Assembly (NCBI GenBank): GCA_026225945.1
Contig: JAMJFZ010001797.1
Location: forward strand, 1,669,501-1,733,500
Reading direction: 5' to 3'
DNA: 64,000 nt
Source: Cricetomys ansorgei
Taxonomy: Eukaryota; Chordata; Mammalia; Rodentia; Nesomyidae
In this document: in pieces, positions 58,870-64,000 of the stretch
Layout: each line of letters starts with the position of its first letter
How positions within the stretch are numbered: the stretch's first letter is position 1
The notes under the pieces: model-generated
What the model was told of the DNA's origin: nothing
The model's input: the letters and a program-made list of their open reading frames with translations, nothing else
The model's database searches: none
Position numbers and translations under genes: made by a program

Positions 58870-59480
58870 GATGTTCCCACTGAGCCCTCCAGCTTTGCTG
58901 GTACTGAGGAACCAACCTGCCTCCATCTTAGGATTAAAAGCCATCTCAAACACAAAGTAGGCTCACTCCTATTCATGATTGAAACCTCTGTTTCTCAAGG
59001 ACTGGGCTATGCCCCACCTGTAACCTTAACTACAAATGGCTCTGTACTGCCTGTTCCAGGAAACTGCAACCATATCTTTGTTTCAGAAAGTTTTTAGAAC
59101 CAACTTACAGCCCTACCTTTCTTTCAAAAGGTTGTTATGACTACCTGTTGCTATGACTACCTGTTGCTATGACTACCTGTTGCTATGACTACCTGTTGCT
59201 ATGAGCGCCTTGTTACAGCCACCTAGCAACCGTGTTCTTATTTCAGGAGGTCATTACTTGCTTTGTGTATATGCTGCCTCTGTAACCCTGACTATTTTGC
59301 CCACCAAATCGCCATCTGGAAACTCCCTACCCCTGAGCTATAAAAACCTGGTCTTCCTCACGTCCAAGGCTGACCTCGCAAACCCCACCTTAGAGGGAAG
59401 CAGCTCGCGTACACCAATAAAAAAGCTTGCTTCAATTACTTAGTCTGGCCATGGTGATTTGGGCCTGAGGTCTTTCTCCT
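58870..59480 (+). mobile_element. Solo ERV LTR, plus strand, with 5 x 16-bp array
   Basis: It has a TATAAAA box at 59339 and AATAAA at 59416, 77 bases apart, followed by a T-rich end (TTGCTTCAATTACTTAGTC), an LTR layout of the ERV1 type. Upstream, five 16-bp units (GTTGCTATGACTACCT) fill 59131-59210, in the place of U3 enhancer repeats. Edges are approximate and no retroviral genes are attached. Confidence 0.7.
59131..59210. repeat. 16-bp unit repeated five times
   Basis: Exactly 80 bp. The first unit has GTTGTTATG, the next three are identical, and the last ends ATGAGCGCCT. Confidence 0.97.
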
Positions 59481-60799
59481 TGCACGTTCGGGATGAACAG
59501 TACCCTCCTTTTCTTCCTCTCTTCTCTCTCTTCCCGTCCACCTGCCACATGCTTCTTCCACACATCGCAGCCCAGACACCATCCCCTCAATATCGCATTC
59601 AACCGCAGGTTTCCAGGCTCCCGTCCTGTCTCATCCTCCGCCTCTTCTAGTGGCCTGTGGCCCACAGATCCCCTACCTCAATCTGTCCTCATTGCCTGAA
59701 TATTCGATTGCAAGACTTCATCTCCATCCGCCAGATTTTTTTTTTTTGTCCTGGCTCCATTCCCTCAGGGTCCTCTCTGTCTGCCAGTGGTCACGGGTCA
59801 CCAAAACAGTGATGAGGAGCTCCTGCCGTGTGCCCAGGTCGGTGCTAAGTGTTGAGGCCTGAGGCTGACGATTGCTGCTCTCCTTCTGAGTCTGGAACCT
59901 CTTAAGAATCACATATGGTGAACAAGGCACTAGTTGGGATCTCTGCCAGTTTCACCGCTGGGTGTGCACAGCTGGAAAACCAGCTGTAGCCTCTAGCCAG
60001 ATAGGCTTCCTCCCTGACTCTGCCCACCTAACAGCCCAGGCCCCTCCTTCCCAAACAGCAGCAGTCTGCTATGGAACCATGGGACAGGAGGAGATACGAG
60101 AAGTTGGTTGTTTTGGCATGGAATTAGTGAGGTCTTTCATTTCCTACAGCCTAACCTACAAATCCTAGGAGAGCCTCAAGCTGAAGATCATACCCCTGTT
60201 TTAGTCATTTGATATCTCAGTAGCAATTAAAAAAATATCTCTTGAGACACTGAGTCAGAAAATACTTCTGAGCTACTCCCAGGGGCATAAAATCCAGAGA
60301 AGTGAAATCAGAGGTATAAGATCTACAAGGGGCTCCTGGTCCAAATGCAGAGACTAGCTGTGGTGGTACAGACACGTGGTCATCTCGGGCGCCACCTAGA
60401 GGACAGAGACGGAATTCTTACCTGCTGACTCATCACCAAGTCAGTCCCTAAACCCCGCGTCTCCACTTGTTTTAAAAGATGATTCTCTATCTGAGACCAT
60501 CTAACCATTTCTTTTTTTGTTTTTGGGTTTTTTTTTTTTTAATCTTTTGGGAGGAAAGAGATGGAATTCACTGCGTTCTGGAAGTTTGTTTTCTTTGCTA
60601 TCAAAATGAAATTAAAGTCACTGGCCAACAATGTGATGCCTGACATTTCAGGAAGCAATTCCAATGCAAAACCCTGTTCGCAATAATGATTACTGCTCCA
60701 AGTTACCACGAAGACTGTAAACTGTAAGCAGTCTTTTTCTGAGAAGCCCTTCTTTACAGAAATACAAACCCAGCCAAGGCCGCAGTAACAAAATTTTCA

Positions 60800-60820
60800 T
60801 GCACACACACACACACACAG
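60800..60820. repeat. Short CA microsatellite
   Basis: About nine CA units. Confidence 0.9.
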
Positions 60821-62682
60821 AGGTGGGGGTGGGGGGAGGAAGGGAGACATGAAGGAGCAGCCTAGCTGCTTCTTGACAGTCACACCAAAGCCCAGGGGTC
60901 TTTCTCACATGGGGCCGGTGAAGAGGATACCATCTCATGTGGAGAACCACAGTTCTCGGGGCAAGGCTTGCTGAGAGACTGAAGCACACATGGACCAGGT
61001 GAAGCCTTTATTCTGCTAACTCATTGTTTTAGCTCCTTTCTTCCCTATAATGGGGATCATTAATTCCTCTTCCGCATCAAAAAACATTGGATTGTGGGAG
61101 AGACCAGGGGATTCCAACCAGACCGGGTTCAGGAAAGTTGTCCATCTGAAATGAAGGCCTTGCATGTAGAAGGCAATCGATAGTCATCGGTTAGGTCCAT
61201 CATCTCCCCTTTCCCATAAGCTGATCTTATCTACTGCTCACACTGACCCTGAGAGATAGGCTCTGCCCACCTGCCATCTGACACTTGAGAGTTAAACAGT
61301 AGCCGTGGGTAACAGTTGCCATGGGCTGAGCCACTTTGAGAGTGACACTTTGGGTCATTAATCCCTTGAGCTTTCACAGCAAGGTCAAGTAAGGGACTCG
61401 TGTGGTCCACTGTAGAACCCTGCGAAGGGCTCTTCTCTGTGTGACAGATGGACGCAGCTGAAGTGCCGGAAGGTGACCTCCCCTGGGTAAGAAAGAGGCT
61501 GGCATACCTGACCACCCTTGTACCTCTGCAGCCTTGCCCGGGTGAGCGTGGGCAGATGAAGGGACTTTTTGTCTTCACGATCTCCCAGAGACTCACTTCC
61601 TAATCCCCTTATATTGAATATTGAGGGTAGTAAGCACTCAGTGCCTGCCAGCCCTTTATTTATATGTAGCTGACCACTGTCTCTTTGAAGCCCTGGCCCA
61701 GGGAGAGTCCTGGAAGAACTATGCTCTGCCCTGTCTCTTTCCACAGTATTCTTTGTGGCTCCTGGAGACAGGAATAGAGATAAAGTTCATAAGATTTCTA
61801 TTCATTGGGAAATATTTGAGTTTCATGTACTAAAGGACACCAGGGCACTGGGGATAAAGAGCCCCGACCCCTGGCAGATGAGAGAACTCTGGGGATGTGG
61901 GGCTGGGCTAACTTATTCAGGAGTTGGCAGTATCCGTTGAGTTCCTGTTTGATATACCACTCCTGCAGTATTCTCTGCCTCAGCCATCTTCCAAGAGTCG
62001 GAGCATACACCGCCCATCGAGACCTTCCCTGGCTCTGCCCCTCCTGCATGTGCTAATAACGTTTTGTTGGTTTCTTGGGTGATCTTGTTGGTTTCATTCT
62101 TGTCCCACACTCCGCTCGAGGCCATATCCACAAGTCATGCTTGGATGCGGGTGCTGAGAAGGGATGCGTGTCTGAAGATCTTGCACAAATCTTCCCATTA
62201 GCTTCCATGTGAATCCTCTTTTCTGATGAGATCCCACCTCTGTGTGGGTGAAAGTCTGTGCTGAACTAAAGGTGTCCTTAGAACTTGCTCAGCTGGGAGC
62301 CCTCGCGGGCAAGCGTGTGAGGGTCCTGGACTAATGCCCACCCTGACCCCAGGGGCCTCGGCTGCTTGGGATTCTCAGATGCCTCAGCCTCTCCTGTAGC
62401 TCATGCCACGTTGCCACTCCCTGTCTTCCTAGGGTTCGGGGTGAGTGGGAGGGGGGCTTTGGAATGCCAGTGGGCTGTTGGAGACACCCCTCTGTCCCTG
62501 ACTGGCTCCTTAGCCAAGGAGGTCACTTTGCTGTGTTTGCTCTCCAAATGCTGCCTGGGCAGCTGCATGAGAGAGAGAGAGCTAAATATGTATGAGGGGG
62601 TGGGGGGAGAATGAGAATGAATTATGGAGGTAGAGGCAGGGAGATGGTAAAGACAAGCCAAAGAGCTGCCTTTCATTCCCAG

Positions 62683-62778
62683 GCCCAGACCGAAGTGTTT
62701 CCCGTCTTGCCTTCCTAAAGACTCGGGCAGCAACTCTGGACTCGCAGACTGCTTCCCTCATCAGCAATGGACCCAGAA
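62683..62778 (+). CDS. Wdr49: WD40 gene exon 15 of window (96 nt)
   Basis: It was found by following the family pattern after DDREG. The acceptor is ATTCCCAG and the donor is AGAA|GTGAGG. Two bases complete Gly, then PDRSVSRLAFLKTRAA and TLDSQTASLISNGPR follow, ending with one leftover base (phase 1). The ASLISNGP strand starts the next blade, so at least one more exon must lie beyond it. I found none before 64000. Confidence 0.85.
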
Positions 62779-64000
62779 GTGAGGCCTCTCACCTCTAAGA
62801 CAAGGCCATTCCTGGTCCTGGCTGGGTAAGGATGTCCTGAAGCGGCACAGTCCACCTCGGGCTTCCTCTGCTATTACACTGATGGCCTTAAGCTCTCTTC
62901 AGATCCCGGCTAGCACCTGAGGCTGTGCCAGTCCCAGCCTGGCTGACAGATGGGCAGACATGTAGCTAGGACCCCAGCCCCCCATGTCAAGTCTCCCTAC
63001 CCTGCTGTTCCTACTGCCTGTTGGGCCCCCGCCATCTCAAGGAGAGTGACACCATTAAATCAGGCTGAGCAGAAAAGTACAACTCAAGAGAAGCCGCCAC
63101 AGGCAGCCACGGGAGGCCTAACAGAGGAACCAAAGGAGAGAAGTCAAAGGGTCGGCGGGATGCTGTGTCAGTGGTGGGGCTGGTACAGTCTGTGGAGAAG
63201 GAAACAGGGGGCTCAAAGGGTCCACTACCTAGCCAGCTGACGTGAACCCAGGAACAGGACCTCCATGCTTTGACTGTAACAAGGGGGTCTAAGTCCAATC
63301 CAGCCCCCACCCCCACCCCACCTCCGTGCTCTAGGACTTTCTAAGTTAAAGGCAGTGGCAATGCTGTCCTGGTGGCAGGGGAGGCTGAGCTCTCCGTACG
63401 TGGTCCCTGGGTGCTTGACTGTTTGTCACCAGTGAGAGAGGGTGCTTCCACCTCCTCGCAGCCTCGCCCTGCGGGTCTCTTTGGCATCAGGTGCCAGGGC
63501 TCGGCTGTCTCTGACTCTTTTCTCAGCCGTCCCTACCCTTCCTGCTTCTCCTGGTGGGAGCACACGGCCCTCTCCCCTCCCTAAGAGGGGAGCAGGGTGC
63601 TGCAGCTCTCCCAAGAGGAGATGATCTGCATGAGCTCCCCCACTTCACAAGGGCTTGCTTCCTGAACCCGCATGTAAACCACGGGCAGGAACTGAGGCCA
63701 GTGGGCCAGGCACGTTCTCCTGCCTTTAACTAGCTCAAACGCCCACACGCCCCAAACCGGGAGACATTAATTCCCAGCATGGCACCTACTGTACTGTCCG
63801 TAACAAAGACGGAGCCCTCCCGTGCCAAGGAGGCCACCCTGATTCGTGGAGGAGAACCCACCGAGCCATCAAAATCCAAGCCATTCCCCAGTGTGCTCTT
63901 ACAATTCTAACGGAAGGAAATAAACGAAATAAGGAAGAGACGCTCGCCCCGGTGTGAGGCCAAGGGGCCTGCCAGTCCACGCTCAGAGCCCTTGGTTGTG
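62779..64000 (+). other. Start of the next intron, nothing recognised
   Basis: Exon 15 ends in phase 1, so coding sequence must continue downstream. No acceptor followed by WD40-like residues was seen before the window end. Confidence 0.5.

Noticed and set aside
61448..61486. Apparent 39-nt exon with ACAG acceptor and GG|GTAAGA donor
   Set aside because: Read in the phase left by exon 14 it contains a TGA stop, and exon 14 joins exon 15 in frame without it.

Overview
This window is from the nuclear genome of a muroid rodent. It is carried almost entirely by one multi-exon gene on the + strand, and there is no bacterial-style gene organisation. The evidence is the SINE content (B1/Alu-like, B2/B3-like, B4/RSINE-like and one ID-like copy), ERV solo LTRs, a rodent hAT MITE, an old L1 3' end, long TG/CA arrays and GT-AG introns. 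Three B1 copies share an unusual GGTTACAACAGAG variant, and clear rat-type ID elements are nearly absent. I therefore do not assign the window to house mouse or rat; another murid or cricetid lineage is possible.

The gene is an internal piece of a WD40-repeat protein, best matched to WDR49 (paralogues WDR64, EFCAB8 and WDR95; WDR64 fits clearly worse). I reconstructed fifteen consecutive coding exons between 8460 and 62778, totalling 1,496 nt and about 499 residues. Every exon junction joins in phase and no stop interrupts the frame. Seven of these exons are shorter than 100 nt, and several were found only by extending the protein and matching splice phase. The 5' part of the gene (N-terminal WD repeats and any EF-hand part) and the 3' exons lie outside the window or were not recognised.

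Layout: 1-8459 holds no recognised exon (hAT MITE, 814-bp TG array, two opposite solo LTRs, SINEs). 8460-25734 has four exons separated by large introns. 25735-46264 has three exons between long repeat-rich introns (nested LTRs, a 760-bp TG array, a TA tract, a purine tract, an L1 remnant and an 8-unit minisatellite). 46265-55518 is the densest part, with six exons after 49755, including an 82-nt intron and a GC-AG intron. 55519-62778 has the last two exons, a tandem repeat and an LTR with a 5 x 16-bp array. 62779-64000 shows no recognised exon.

I see no novel multi-gene system. The most informative observations are the splicing features (GC-AG intron, 82-nt intron, and a weak donor plus TA tract around one exon), the nested insertions that can be dated by their interrupted hosts, and the lineage-diagnostic B1 variant.
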